Part shown: positions 55,284 to 64,000 of the stretch, one piece after another
Layout of the letters: every line of letters begins with the position of its first letter
How positions within the stretch are numbered: position 1 is the first letter of the stretch
NCBI GenBank assembly: GCA_037783545.1
Contig: JBBELK010000015.1
Location: 1,736,001-1,800,000, forward strand
From: Henricia sp. BOLD:AAB3569
Lineage: Eukaryota > Echinodermata > Asteroidea > Spinulosida > Echinasteridae
DNA: 64,000 nucleotides
Reading direction: 5' to 3'
Program-made: the position numbers and the translations under genes
The notes under the pieces: generated by a model
Databases searched by the model: none
Told to the model about the DNA's origin: nothing
The model's input: the letters and a program-made list of their open reading frames with translations, nothing else

Positions 55284-56104
55284 GGGTTGTTCTAAAACCC
55301 CCTCGACCCCCACGACCCCCTCGACCCACGACCCACGACCCCCTCGACCCCCACGACCCCCTCGACTTGCCTTCACGTGCGACTTTTTCACGTGCCCGAA
55401 CCTGTGTTCACAGCCCGATTACGAATGCGGGCCATAGCCACGCGCCAGCGCCAGCCCGGCCTAGTTCGAATGAGCCGCGTCGCCGTGTGCGAACGCGACG
55501 TCAGTGTTGCTTCCAATACGTTCTTAAAAATGACTAAATTTCCTACCTTCTATAAAACCCGATCTTACACTAGTTAAGCTCATTATCCCCCTATCGAAAT
55601 ATAGCGTTATTTTTTGTCGGGGCTTGATCGCGACACAAGCCGTGCAAAGAAAATTCAGGATTTGACCTCATTAACGCGTGCGCTGCGGACTGACTGATAA
55701 GCTGTACCGCTTTCGGGGCCATCCATAAACTACGTACGCACGGAGGGGGAGAGGGAGGGTTGGAGCCAATGCCTACACCCAACGTTAAAGTATGTGGGTG
55801 ACGTCACGAAATTTGCGTACGGGGGAGCGTAGTCTAAAAAGTCGGCATTCCGTGCCTACGTACTTTATGGATGGCCCCTTCGGTGATACACACATTAAAA
55901 ACGTATTGGAAGCAATGACACGGCGACGCGCGGCTCATTCGAACTAGGCCGCGCTGGCCCGCATTCGTAATCGGGCTGTGAACACAGGTTCGGGCACGTG
56001 AAAAAATCGCACGTGAAGGCAAGTCGAGGGGGTCGTGGGGTCGAGGGGGTCGTGGGTCGTGGGTCGAGGGGGTCGTGGGGGTCGAGGGGGTTTTAGAACA
56101 ACCC
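55284..56104. mobile_element. Mutator-like element DD with 9-bp target duplication
   Basis: Long terminal inverted repeats (55284-55522 and 55899-56104) start GGGTTGTTCTAAAACCCC. The subterminal region is a tandem array of CCCCCTCGACCCCCACGA-type units, followed by TTGCCTTCACGTGCGA. The 9-bp sequence TTCATAATC lies directly outside both ends (55275-55283 and 56105-56113). Long inverted ends plus a 9-bp duplication are the hallmark of the MuDR/Mutator superfamily. There is no transposase. The interior contains a nested MITE-V, so the element is non-autonomous and has itself been a target. Confidence 0.9.
55715..55878. mobile_element. MITE-V nested in the Mutator-like element
   Basis: GGGGCCATCCATAAACTACG and CGTACTTTATGGATGGCCCC are inverted ends, with TTC directly outside both. 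The arms contain GTCACGAAATTTGCGTACG and ACGCACGGAGGGGGAG. Its position between the two arms of the Mutator-like element shows that it arrived later, or was carried along. Confidence 0.88.
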
Positions 56105-56114
56105 TTCATAATCT

Positions 56115-57150
56115 GACCCATAAAGAAAAGGCTTCCTCTTTCATAATTACTGACAGATTATCAATGGTGCGGGTTATCAAAGTCACTCTTTGACAAATTA
56201 CTCTCTACTGCAACCTGCAGGTCTTTGTGCTTGACAATGCCCATCCATTAGAGCAGGGAAATGGACAGTACAAAAACCCCTCTTGATGGATTGCATGCAG
56301 CCATGAAAGAAAGTCATGTAGGGGTGAAATTACTCTTGGGATATCAACTTTTCCTTGCCACTGCAGAAAATGTCCAGATGCTGAACAAAACAAATTACAT
56401 GTGCGGCCAAGAAAACTACCAAATAGAATTTGTCAGAAGAAAGTTCATGAATATTAAACTTGTCAATATTTCCAAACAAATATTCATCATGACATGAGTG
56501 GTGCACCACAAACATTTATTCGCTGAGTTTGCATTATCAGCCAGCCATGCACTCTTGACGCTGTGATTACTTGTAGCAGATTAATGTTTGTCATCTTTGG
56601 GGATTTGATTTTGTTCATAAAGAAATAATTTAATGTTCTTCTCTAGTTGCACTGGTGTGCTCTTTCCCAATTTTAAAACTCAACAAAAGTTACCAACTTG
56701 GTAGCCATGGAGCTTGCAGTAATTTGCACATTACCTGTACTTATTCACGTGCCTGCATGGAGAGACACATGTGAGAGAAACTGATTGTGAACTCATTTTA
56801 AAGTCCTGTTTAGATGAATATAACACATGAGGGAATTTAAATGTTGGTTATGAGTAAATTTCCTTTTGAAAGTAGGCTACTGTCAAAACATACCTAGACC
56901 CGTTATGCAATAATTAGTTTCCATCATACTGGCTGTCCTAGCTGAAAATTAGTTTTGGTTTCAAAAGCCTGAGATATCACTGCCACATGCAACCAGTCAG
57001 AGTGCAGGCAGGTCAATGATCACACCCACAGAGTCAAATACTGCAGAGATCAGTGCATCTGGTTTATAATTCACTCAGAAGAGGAAAACAAACTCCCACA
57101 CAAACTATAGGCTATATAATGTGTGCCCTACTTTTCCATCGCGATACATT
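56115..57150. other. No gene recognised
   Basis: A 78-codon ATG-to-stop plus frame at 56261-56497 (MDSTKTPLDGLHAAMKESHV...) is open but matches no family and has no splice support. Otherwise AT-rich unique DNA. Confidence 0.45.
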
Positions 57151-57154
57151 TCTT

Positions 57155-57233
57155 GAGGCTTTTTACATTGGACCTCACTCAACCCAGGGTAATTTAAACC
57201 CGGGTCAAATGAGGTCCAGTGTGAAAAGCCCTC
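57155..57233. mobile_element. MITE-EE, 79-bp palindrome
   Basis: GAGGCTTTTTACATTGGACC is mirrored by GGTCCAGTGTGAAAAGCCCTC, with AATTTAAACC near the centre. A second, outer mirror of AGGGTAATTTAAACC follows at 57235-57252. Nearly the whole unit is one hairpin. Confidence 0.75.
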
Positions 57234-57344
57234 AACGGTTTAAATTACCCTGAGTCGAAATGGTGTCTGAATGTTCCGTAAATTTTAACTTCTTGACAGA
57301 CCCCTAGCTGTGAGCAACCCATTTAACATTTCCTGTTTTAGCTA

Positions 57345-57450
57345 ACCTAGGGTTGATTTCATGAAGCACTATGATCGTTCGTAACTTGAAATGCAAGTAC
57401 TCGAGATGCACGTTATCTCAACTGATAGCACTTTGTGAAATCGGCCCCAG
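57345..57450. mobile_element. MITE-S/Z-like short palindromic element
   Basis: GGTTGATTTCATGAAGCACT and AGCACTTTGTGAAATCGGCC are inverted ends like those of MITE-S and MITE-Z (GGCCGATTTCAyrAAGC). The interior (GATCGTTCGTAACTTGAAAT...) is not shared with either. Confidence 0.6.
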
Positions 57451-57472
57451 GTGTCTGAACATATGGGTCTTT

Positions 57473-57696
57473 CTATAAATTAGGGGTCAGATGTTGGTGT
57501 CCCCCTCCCCCCCTTACATATTACATCTTGTTTTTGTAAATTCAGGACACATTCTTTAAATATTTTCCATCTCAAAGAGTGAGTACAAAATGGTTTAAAA
57601 GCCATTTTAATGATTTTTTTAAACGAAAACTAACACATAAAAATCAGGTGTAACGGGGGACACTAAATGTCACACTTTTGGACCCCTAATTTATAG
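57473..57696. mobile_element. MITE-FF (CTATAAATTAGGGGTC ends)
   Basis: CTATAAATTAGGGGTC and GACCCCTAATTTATAG are perfect 16-bp inverted ends. GTCCCCCTC and AACGGGGGAC form an inner inverted pair. The interior is AT-rich and non-coding. Confidence 0.75.
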
Positions 57697-57699
57697 TAT

Positions 57700-58090
57700 A
57701 GTTTGAGACAAAACGTAACCAGACAGTTCCTTTTTATTTACAGGGTGTGTTCTTTGTTCCCCAGACACAATCACTAGACAGGAAGTGGGCCCATGATGGT
57801 GTATGGACAGTGTGGTTCAAAGCACAGGAAGTTATTGAGCCAAACAACCTTGGAATAATCATCAACAACTGAGTAAACTTCCCTTGTTGATGTAAACAAA
57901 TTCATCTGTATCAAAATGTTGCCATGGATTGGCTGTATGAAAGTGGAAGCAAAACAGGAACTACATGTACATGTGTACATGTACATTCAAGACCAGATGT
58001 TATTGGGGTTAACCTCACTGATACAATTAAAGGAACTTCACCTACATGTACATGTAGTGTGGATGACCTATGAAGAAACTCCAAGAAAGT
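57700..58090. other. No gene recognised
   Basis: Mixed sequence with two TACATGTACATGT clusters (57963-57985 and 58044-58057). No exon. Confidence 0.5.
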
Positions 58091-58094
58091 CCTG

Positions 58095-58253
58095 CAGTCG
58101 ATTTCACGAAACATTGCGCAGCTTGCGCAACTTTTGACAAATGGCGCAAGCCCCATAGCCTGCATGTTATCTCCGGAAGAATGTTGCGCAACTTACGCAA
58201 TAAAATGTTGCGCAAGTGGGCTTGAGCAACTGCGTAAGTTTCGTGAAATCGGC
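58095..58253. mobile_element. MITE-Z copy 2, inverted
   Basis: TCGATTTCACGAAACATTGC to GTTTCGTGAAATCGGC is the reverse-oriented match of 46397-46554, with TTGCGCAACT repeats in both arms. Confidence 0.9.
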
Positions 58254-58259
58254 TGCAGT

Positions 58260-59045
58260 ACTCAGAGGACAACACCCTCAGTCCTCCATGTTTTTAAACT
58301 ATGTTCAAATTGGACTTATTCTGCTATAAATTTTATTGACAAACAAACCTTTGTCAGTTGTGGTTACATTTATTTCACTATTTTATCCAATGGGGCGACA
58401 CTTTTTGTGTAGAGAGCCCTATTAGGACGACGCGCTCTATTAGGTCGAATATTTATCGTAGCCCCAATATTTTGGAAGTCAAAATACATTTGTTTAGGTC
58501 AAAATCCATCTTTTTCAAATCGAGAACCATTTTTATTACATGTACCGGTAGGTCTAGAAGCATTTTTATTAGGTGTGGAACCATTTTTGGGAGCTCTGGG
58601 TAACAGAATTTTGGTGTCCAATCGATGTCTTTTAGCCGAAATTTCGGTGGTCGTCTGGCAAAGTCTTACCGGCGCGTCGTCCCTTTGCTGCATTAAGTGA
58701 TATTATTATATTTATTATTATTATTATTATTTATTCGGCCTTCAACAACAGGGTACAAAGTACAAAAATACAACATACAATTCCAAAATAAACTAAACAA
58801 CAAAACAACCCTATCCAAGTTGGCCAGGACTGACAAAAGTATAATGAAACACTTTGACTCGAAAGCCTGCCAATCCTAATTTGATTGATGTTCACACTTG
58901 CCATGGACTTCCAAGTTTTGATGAAGACTGTGTTGAAAGAAACTAACTCACCCAGTGACATTCAATGTTTCAGTGATCACGACGACCGTAAGTAGGCCTA
59001 AGTCAGGAAAATGAACCTTAAATTTGACCTGCTTAGTAATCCTAA
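58260..59045. other. No gene recognised; (TTA)n and a possible further palindrome
   Basis: TTAGGACGACGCGCT at 58423 and GGCGCGTCGTCCC at 58671 are inverted and may bound another element of about 260 bp. GTCAAAATnCAT and ACCATTTTT repeats lie between them. A (TTA)n microsatellite lies at 58702-58734. No exon. Confidence 0.45.
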
Positions 59046-59049
59046 TGAG

Positions 59050-59148
59050 CTGCCACGAAATACGCAGCTCTATGCCTTTGCTATGGAGCTGCGTATTTCG
59101 TGGCACGAATTTGGCGCGCACGCATTGCTGACGAGCCTGTGTCTTTAA
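59050..59148. mobile_element. MITE-K copy 4, left end missing
   Basis: It starts inside the left arm at TGCCACGAAATACGCAGCTC and runs to the complete right end TGACGAGCCTGTGTCTTTAA. The outer ~40 bp of the left arm is lost. Confidence 0.85.
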
Positions 59149-59239
59149 TCCAACTACCCCAAATCCTTGTAACATACTACATAGAGCTCCCCTCCCCAAG
59201 CCTCGCCTACATGTACACTCCAGGCTCCCTGCTCAAACC

Positions 59240-59465
59240 TGGGGCCAATTTCATGGCGCTGCTAAGCACAAAAATTTGCTTGCTTTATTTTGCAAAAATA
59301 GATTGCCAGACAAAATCGTAAGTGATGTGTATTGAAAGGTATTCTCCTACTCTTGCGAAGAACACAAGTTGGCGAATATTTTTTGCTTGTGATACATTTT
59401 ATAAGGCAAAGAAATCCTGTGCTAAGCAAATTTTTGTGCTTAGCAGCGCCATGAAATTGGCCCCA
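59240..59465. mobile_element. MITE-S copy 2
   Basis: TGGGGCCAATTTCATGGCGC and GCGCCATGAAATTGGCCCCA are perfect 20-bp inverted ends. The next inner CTGCTAAGCACAAAAATTTG is also mirrored at the right. It shares GAACACAAGTTGGC with copy 1. Confidence 0.9.
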
Positions 59466-59486
59466 GGCCTCGCCAGGGAGCTATAT

Positions 59487-60078
59487 AAACAGTGTCAACA
59501 CACTGACTACAAATAACCACAAGAGGTGGTAGTACATATCTTTGCCTGCATGTACTGGTACTTCCCAACGTGTTTGCCTTTGTCGTGCCTAAACCATAGA
59601 GGGCACTGTTCAAAGGCGCTGTAAATCACCTGCTTCTACCCATACTGGTAGACCGTATCATATAGAACACGGCTGTCTTGTAGGGCAACTTTTGACATTT
59701 AAATTGGTCATTAATGGGTAAGCACAAAGTGTACGTACATACGTACACGTATGTATATCCCTCCATGTCCTCAGGGAACAAAGAAACTGCCCTACAAGAT
59801 GGCAGCTATTCGATACGGTCTATAGGTCAATGAGCATTATTTATACAAGGCTGATGATCTGATGTACATGTAATTTCGAGCATTTGAGTCAATCCACTAA
59901 ATATGACAGTGTCAACACACTGGCTGCAAATAACCACAAGAGGGGGTAGTACAATGTACATATTCTTGCCTACTTCCCAACGTGTTTGCCTTTCTCATGC
60001 CCAAACCAGAGAGGGCGCTGTTCAAAGACACTGTAAATCACCTGCCTGATATTTATTCTTTAAAGAGGAACTTCCTGT
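59487..60078. repeat. Local tandem duplication around MITE-A
   Basis: A block of about 150 bp (CAGTGTCAACACACTGACTA ... GGCGCTGTAAATCACCTGC) at 59487-59633 recurs at 59909-60040. Each copy is followed by a MITE-A start: complete after the first, cut off after about 34 bp in the second. So about 420 bp was duplicated together with MITE-A, and the second copy was later interrupted by MITE-CC. Confidence 0.8.
59649..59822. mobile_element. MITE-A copy 3
   Basis: TAGACCGTATCATATAGAAC at the left and GCTATTCGATACGGTCTA at the right. The interior shares TTTTGACATTTAAATTGGTC with copy 1. A GTACGTACATACGTACACGT alternating stretch has expanded in the middle. Confidence 0.88.
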
Positions 60079-60171
60079 AGACCGTATCGAATAGAACACT
60101 GCCATCTTGTTGAAAAAATATCAAGTTGAATTTAATTTGACACGGCATAAGCGCGACGTTTGAAGCGGGCC
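60078..60171. mobile_element. Broken MITE-A joined to truncated MITE-CC
   Basis: The first 34 bp of MITE-A (TAGACCGTATCGAATAGAAC...) runs directly into the last ~54 bp of MITE-CC (ATAAGCGCGACGTTTGAAGC and GGGCC, then TTA). The breakpoint is near 60112-60117. This is an insertion followed by deletion, or a rearrangement between elements. Confidence 0.75.
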
Positions 60172-60400
60172 TTAATTGTCCCATACTTTACATTCCAAGT
60201 CACATTTTGCAGAACTTAAGAAACTAAAATCACAGTAGAAGTGAACTGTTTTGTGCTTTTTTGTGTCATCCTCGAGAGTGTCTCAGATATTTTACTCGTC
60301 TTCTATGAATTTTGTCCATTTTAATTCAATTGCATGTTTTTTGGTTTTGTATAGGCCTGATATCCAAGACTGTCAAATAAAAACAAAAATGAGCACCCAC

Positions 60401-60604
60401 CTGATAGTCCATGGGTCCATATGCAGGATAAAAGAATGTAGGGATTTCATGTTCATATTCCAACGCAGGTGGTGGAGGTGGGTGGGGGCCGGGCCAAGAC
60501 ATCGCAAGATGGCAGTGGTAGAGAAGGCAGTGGGCGATGCAACAGTGTAGTCCATAGGGTAGAAGAAGAAGAAAAGAATTGGGGTAAGAACCATTGATGC
60601 CCAT
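60401..60604 (-). CDS. Candidate first coding exon, Pro/Tyr-rich (exon A)
   Basis: On the minus strand an acceptor TTTCTATTCCAG| (exon edge 60621) precedes an ATG at 60604, opening 68 codons that end at the strong donor CAG|GTGGGT in phase 0. The peptide begins MGINGSYPNSFLLLLPYGLH, has a Cys/His-rich middle (CCIAHCLLYHCH), five prolines at residues 42-46, and ends EIPTFFYPAYGPMDYQ. An in-frame stop lies between acceptor and ATG, so the exon would carry the start codon after an untranslated first exon. The Y/P-rich end resembles N-termini of RNA-binding proteins such as the RBMS group, but that is only a resemblance. Confidence 0.5.
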
Positions 60605-60702
60605 ATTGATTTGACTTTACCCTGGAATAGAAAGGTGGTTTGTTAAGACCGTACACAGCATTATAATGTCCCAGAATTGTAAGCTAGGCCATAAAAAAGA
60701 AC

Positions 60703-60915
60703 TATGTTTAGCATTGGCGCGCACGTCACTTTTAACCCTGCGTGTCAAAGCTTTTTTTTTTACTTAGACACGCACCGTCTGTCGAGTGTTTTGATTAAAA
60801 ACATGCCTGTTGGCTTTATGTCAAGTTGACTTTATTGCTTGGAATCCACTTGCCCAAAACAAACAAAAAAAGCGTCACCGCATCATTTTGGAAAACGTCA
60901 ACTTACGCTAAACAT
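60703..60915. mobile_element. MITE-GG (ATGTTTAGC ends)
   Basis: ATGTTTAGCATTGGCGCGCACGTCA-type sequence at the left (first nine bases ATGTTTAGC) and TTACGCTAAACAT at the right are inverted, with ACGTCA/CGTCAA pairs further in. A TTTTTTTTTT run and GACACGC repeats lie inside. One copy, with moderate ends. Confidence 0.5.
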
Positions 60916-60919
60916 ACAT

Positions 60920-61165
60920 GTAGTTATCTTTTTTGCGGCCTAATCAACCATTTGACCTGGTAAATTTTACTCAAAAGGAAGACAGAGATGGTTACAACCG
61001 TCCAATGCAGTGATTCAGCCCGAGATGATTCATTGATCACTGAAGACGAGTAATTGAAGATGAATTTATATAGATGCATGTGCACACTCATTTTCTTTTA
61101 CAAGGCAACCCTCATATTGCAGTCTTTTAATTTCCTACAAGTCATGCACAGTATTTAATTTGAGA
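60920..61165. other. No gene recognised
   Basis: AT-rich spacer between two MITEs. Confidence 0.45.
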
Positions 61166-61167
61166 AT

Positions 61168-61421
61168 AGGGTCTTTTCACAGTAAAGGGGGCATTTTGGC
61201 AACACAGACCATATTTTCGAGGAAATACCTTTGTCTGGTCTCAAAATAAAAGAAATAAGTTTAAGTTGTTCTGAAGAGATAACTTAGGTCCAAAAAGGGA
61301 CGGACACTTGTTACATTTTAGGCCATCCCGGTTATGAGCATATATAAATTTGTACACAAAGGTATTTTCTTGAAAATATGGTCTTTGTTGCCAAAATGGC
61401 CCCTTTACCGTGGAAAGACTC
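61168..61421. mobile_element. MITE-HH with 50-bp inverted ends
   Basis: Left AGGGTCTTTTCACAGTAAAG then GGCATTTTGGCAACACAGAC. The right arm is the inverse (GTCTTTGTTGCCAAAATGGC, CTTTACCGTGGAAAGACTC). About 50 bp with few mismatches, and ATATTTTC at the inner edge of both arms. One copy in the window. Confidence 0.85.
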
Positions 61422-61424
61422 ATT

Positions 61425-62105
61425 GATAATACATTGTACCGGTATGAGCACTGGTATTGTCTATCCAGCAGAATTACTTTGCTTCATCTTGGTGGCTGCT
61501 TAGCCAAAGTTCACAGTTAACCTATCAACTTTGCGATTGATATTCTCCCACCCCCTTCCCCCCAACACACCTTCCAACAGTGAAAGTTGTGCTCATGAAA
61601 TAGAATGAATTTAATATTATACCTACATACGAAAAGACAGTCCAAGTGCTCCTAAAACAGATCTCTTGGTTAACAGAAAAAAAATCCATCTACATGTATG
61701 AACTTTCCTCCAACATGCAAACCAAAAAGTCAAGAATATTGATAGATACCTGGTGTCGACAAAAAGGTTGAAGAAATTGTCCAACAAGAGAACTTCAGAC
61801 TTTACTAAAAGTAAAAGGCTGGGCAAGATGTCTGCTCACTACATGTAAGTCCGAATGACGTGTTAGGAATGACTAAGTTCAGATAGGAAGGGGCACAGAG
61901 GAAGTAAAACAGAGGGGGAAACCATGGGACCTAGGGCTATAAAACTTCTCAGCGACAGGGTATCAGGCAAGAGACACAACTTCCTTTTGCAATTAAACTT
62001 ATTTCCCTGGCTGAGGGGATTCAACCAATCACGAGCAGGCTAGGGATTAGTAGGGATATGAGAGGGCATGGTAATATGCTAATGATGGGTCACACTAACT
62101 GGTGA
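61425..62105. other. No gene recognised
   Basis: Unique-looking sequence. A purine-rich patch lies at 61885-61925. No exon. Confidence 0.45.
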
Positions 62106-62110
62106 CTAAC

Positions 62111-62720
62111 CAGGGGTGGATTGCAATATAACCGTCTTTAGTCTGAGACACATCATGTGTCCTAACTGAGTTTATGACATCTTAGCTACGACACATTGAA
62201 AAATGCCTTGCAATATCCAAAAGTTAGTACGTCTTAGCTAAGACATAAAAGCTTGTATGTCTTTACTGTTGTGAGCGGCGTTTCAATCGCATTCGTGCGT
62301 TTGCATACCATCGCGCATGTGCACTAAATTACTTGCCGGTTGTTGATGCCGTACGTACGCGTGACAGTGGCGTGAAAAACATCGTGAAAACTTTCAGAAT
62401 TAACATAGGTCCAGCTTGAATCGTAATTTCCTTTCAGTGGAAACTGAGTTTAAGAAAGATAAACTATCAAAAAATAAACTTTTGATCCTAGTCACAATGC
62501 TCCTTTTGTCTGAATTGAGCAGGAAATTTAGAATTTCTTTTCAAAGACATAACTTAGGACACATATTAGGTGTCTTAAATGTTATGTGTCCTAGGATACA
62601 AGTTAGGATACATAAATGTTTATTGCAAGGCAAAATAATCTATGATGTCTTAGTGATGTCAGACTTAGGACGTCCTAGGGGTTAGGACGTCCTAACTGTC
62701 TTTATTGCAATCCACCCCTG
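62111..62720. mobile_element. MITE-P copy 2, long form
   Basis: CAGGGGTGGATTGCAATATA and TATTGCAATCCACCCCTG are inverted ends. Subterminal blocks repeat TAGGACGTCCTA, GTGTCCTAACT and TCTTAGCTAAGACAT palindromes. An 89-codon plus frame inside (62416-62685) has no transposase signature. The short form at 26692-26793 is a deletion derivative. Confidence 0.8.
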
Positions 62721-62724
62721 TTGC

Positions 62725-63160
62725 TTTAAATAAAACAAACTTAGAAACTTTGTTTCTCAGTAAAATATAAACATTTGTGGGTAATTTGCCTGGTTTGGTT
62801 AAGCCTGCATCATAAATCTTGGAGCGGGGTTATGCCGTTCCGAAGATCCATTTCTCTTAACAGTTTTCATGCTTGATATAACTGTGGTCCAAAATAGTAC
62901 TTATATTCGGAAGGACAATCATTCCAATAGCTAATTTTTCCATGGGTTTTAACCTAAATAATTTTTAAAAAATTAGAGAAATTATTTTAAGAACAAAGGA
63001 CCTTTCTTCCTTTTCCCAATATTGCCCTTTAGAGGAAGCTCATTCGCAGGAACAATCCTTCAGGGGGAAAAAAACCTTTGGGCAAACAACTTTTTGGGGC
63101 AAATGACCATTCAGACTAAAATATTTGTATGAAGTACAGTGGATTCTTGTTACAAGTACA
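62725..63160. other. No gene recognised
   Basis: AT-rich DNA without supported features. Confidence 0.45.
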
Positions 63161-63163
63161 TAT

Positions 63164-63352
63164 AGGTGCGAATCCACATACAATCGCGGACGTCCCTTTG
63201 TTCCTCTTTTGTTTGGACATAGTCTATTTTTCCTTACTCTCGTTGGTTTTGAACAGGAGCGAATCGCGGACGTTCGCTTGCCAATCGCGGACGATATTGT
63301 TAGACCTCCCTAAAACGTCCACGATTGTTTGGGAGAACAAGCGCATGTATGT
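63164..63352. repeat. Repeat-O copy 2
   Basis: Near-identical to 21065-21262 in the same orientation (AGGTGCGAATCCACATACAA ... GAACAAGCGCATGTATGT), minus a 9-bp block. The sequences just outside differ, so the copy limits are sharp. CAGTGGATTCTTGTTACAAG directly to the left resembles a pogo-type end and may belong to the element. Confidence 0.85.
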
Positions 63353-63354
63353 CA

Positions 63355-64000
63355 AATCTCAGTGGAAAAGTTCAAATATTAAGTTGCAGAGTTTTAAGTT
63401 GAAACATGGCAAATGGAAAAGTAGATGCTTTGTTTGTCATTCAGTATATTGATGTTTCCATGGACCCATTTTTTAAAGCCACCAATTGTCCACCGTTGTA
63501 GTACAATGGGGGAAAGGGGGGGGGGGGGGGGAAGCCTCACAACAGAGGTGAATAAATTATGCACTACATTATTTAATTACTGTACATGTACCTCTACATC
63601 CAGTGATTATCCAGGAAATTATAATAACTTAATTACTGCTATCTGGCAGGAAAGGGTTCAGTGACAGGAAATACACAATAACTGCATTAAGGCTCTTGTA
63701 CCTTTTGTTGTGGTTATTACTAGCTACATGTAATGGGCAATTGGCACCTTCTTTATCATTAGGCACAACATGGCCAATACAGTTGATACAGTCTTTGCAT
63801 TGAGAACTTTAAAATTTGTTGTACTTTTTAAAATAAAAAAAAAATAAAAAAATCCTTTCATTTAAAACTTGTGCTTAAAAAGCAATTGTGTGGATCAAAG
63901 AAACATGTGATCGCGACAAAAACAACAGCAGTTTTATACGAGTGCAATTACATGTACATGTACATGTACCGGTACATGTAGTTCACATTGTTTCTTTATA
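63355..64000. other. No gene recognised; poly-G and TACATGTA clusters
   Basis: A G17-type run lies at about 63516-63531. At 63950-63980 is a cluster of TACATGTACATGTACATGTA with an ACCGGT block. No exon. Confidence 0.6.

Noticed and set aside
56261-56497. 78-codon plus-strand ATG-to-stop frame
   Set aside because: No family match, no promoter or splice context.
1-64000. LINE, retrovirus-like or Polinton genes, or a full DNA transposase
   Set aside because: No reverse transcriptase, integrase, capsid or DDE-type transposase pattern was recognised in any frame; all elements seen are non-autonomous.
1-64000. CRISPR array, operon or other bacterial system
   Set aside because: Tandem arrays here have no unique spacers, ORFs are short and unordered, and SINEs and splice signals point to an animal nuclear genome.

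Overview
The window looks like 64 kb of nuclear DNA from a marine invertebrate animal. Echinoderm is my best guess, with a sea star more likely than the others. The grounds are intron-sized AT-rich DNA (roughly 40% GC by eye) with very sparse coding exons, many tRNA-derived SINE fragments, and a very dense population of small palindromic non-autonomous DNA transposons (MITEs). The palindrome TACATGTA/GTACATGTAC is also scattered everywhere. Taxon is inference only. No bacterial-type gene, CRISPR array, rRNA gene, intact tRNA gene, reverse transcriptase or retrovirus-like element is visible.

Coding content. The best candidates are minus-strand exons that begin with an ATG and end in frame at a consensus-like 5' splice site: 60401-60604 (proline/tyrosine-rich, preceded by a good 3' splice site), 51573-51650, 39513-39734 (poly-alanine, methionine-rich) and 3806-3982 (proline/glutamine-rich). 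A weaker one lies at 15217-15453. All are on one strand and all end in phase 0. That suggests alternative first coding exons of one long minus-strand gene whose shared downstream exons lie to the left of base 1. I cannot name the gene. A plus-strand exon with a canonical 95-base intron may exist at 12871-13106. Two near-identical short ORFs with a truncated Myb/SANT-like (trihelix/MADF-type) domain lie inside a duplicated transposon at 43.3-45.3 kb.

Repeats. I count about 35 repeat families, many in two to four copies within the window. Region by region: 0-10 kb holds MITE-A to -H. At 10.9-12.7 kb is a 1.8 kb element with 37-bp inverted ends and a fold-back element nested inside. At 17.1-17.5 kb is a 20-bp purine minisatellite. 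At 18.9-21.3 kb is a cluster of MITEs. At 27.3-28.0 kb is an element with a very GC-rich satellite core. At 33.0-33.6 kb are a poly-G tract and MITE-R. At 42.2-45.3 kb are GC-rich palindromic elements and the tandemly duplicated gene-capturing element. At 46-50.8 kb are seven MITEs. At 55.28-56.10 kb is a Mutator-like element with a perfect 9-bp target duplication, inserted at the edge of one MITE and itself invaded by another. At 57-63.4 kb is another dense MITE region with a local tandem duplication.

Many MITE families that are otherwise unrelated share a terminal pattern (an AGGCC-like end next to TTA/TAT, then a G/C-TTT-CACT-like block). This suggests one transposase group, possibly PIF/Harbinger-like, mobilised them. 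The window is best read as regulatory or intronic space of a long gene heavily remodelled by MITEs.
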